Source of the DNA: Hymenobacter canadensis
GTDB lineage: Bacteria; Bacteroidota; Bacteroidia; Cytophagales; Hymenobacteraceae
Length of the DNA: 64,000 bases
Direction: 5' to 3'
Assembly (NCBI RefSeq): GCF_027359925.1
Contig: NZ_CP114768.1
Location: forward strand, 313,777 to 377,776
The notes under the pieces: generated by a model
Seen by the model: the letters and a program-made list of their open reading frames with translations, nothing else
What the model was told of the DNA's origin: nothing
The model's database searches: none
Shown: piece by piece, positions 63,974 through 64,000 of the stretch
Position numbering within the stretch: position 1 is the first letter of the stretch
Layout of the letters: every line of letters begins with the position of its first letter
Translations under genes and position numbers: made by a program

Positions 63974-64000
63974 ACTGTCCAGGTTTTGGGGAGTAGTACA

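Larger units (their letters stand above)
62767..64000 (+). mobile_element. IS3-family insertion sequence, 1234 bp, ending at the window's last base
   Basis: Left end tgtagtactccctaaaagtt at 62767 and, on the opposite strand, right end tgtactactccccaaaacct at 64000, both followed by ggacagttt: clear terminal inverted repeats. Encodes orfA and orfB with an A8 slippery run. The target duplication cannot be checked because the right flank lies outside the window; the three bases before it are agg. Confidence 0.9.

Noticed and set aside
1-64000. tRNA, rRNA, riboswitch or prophage structural genes
   Set aside because: None seen by eye: no CCA-ended cloverleaf, no rRNA-like conserved stretch, no capsid, portal or terminase signature.

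Overview
The window looks like part of a large, multi-replicon plasmid (or plasmid-derived accessory region) from a Bacteroidota member of the Hymenobacter type. Support comes from high-G+C genes, type IX secretion (T9SS) C-terminal sorting domains, TAnnTTTG promoter elements, two complete Rep_3-type initiators with iterons plus an eroded third, a BfmA/BtgA-like mobilization gene with a relaxase, and several IS3-family elements. No rRNA, tRNA or CRISPR array was seen.

Layout. 1-16.8 kb (high G+C): truncated RND efflux permease, internally deleted IS, beheaded AraC-type regulator with a divergent NmrA-like reductase, secreted alpha/beta hydrolase, T9SS-exported VWA protein, a three-gene operon of unknowns, a small ribbon-helix-helix protein, a T9SS protein fragment, a hybrid histidine kinase and an SOS-type umuDC pair. 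17-23 kb: replication region. 23-26.7 kb: mobilization region; the relaxase has an in-frame stop. 27-35.5 kb: accessory genes (HxlR/nitroreductase pair, Fic protein behind a 27-bp perfect inverted repeat, lipoprotein, XRE regulator, remnants of umuDC and of the 8.4-9.0 kb operon, and a wHTH/nucleotidyltransferase toxin-antitoxin-like pair). 35.5-36.5 kb: tyrosine integrase whose 3' end changes base composition. 36.9-61 kb: defence island. 61-64 kb: a secreted-protein gene broken by an IS whose right end is the last base of the window.

The defence island has four modules. (i) A very A+T-rich three-gene operon: McrB-like AAA+ ATPase, McrC/LlaJI-like nuclease and a protein with a YfaP/DUF2135-like C-terminus. 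(ii) A minus-strand operon, 53.3 to 41.1 kb: a 1198-aa DUF4338(DruA-like)-P-loop ATPase fusion, an unrecognised 463-aa protein and an FtsK/HerA-type translocase with a possible PD-(D/E)xK motif. The translocase gene (about 1574 codons when rejoined) is split by two IS3-family elements. (iii) Divergently, a 1631-aa protein with an N-terminal GHKL/sacsin-like ATPase and C-terminal DUF3883 nuclease-like domain. (iv) A DUF2075 helicase/nuclease with one nonsense codon. Module ii, possibly with iii, is the best candidate for an undescribed system: it has parts reminiscent of Druantia (DUF4338) and of the Dpt restriction genes (P-loop ATPase + unknown + HerA/FtsK), but neither DruE nor dnd genes are in the window. 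In this replicon the translocase is broken, so module ii is probably inactive here.
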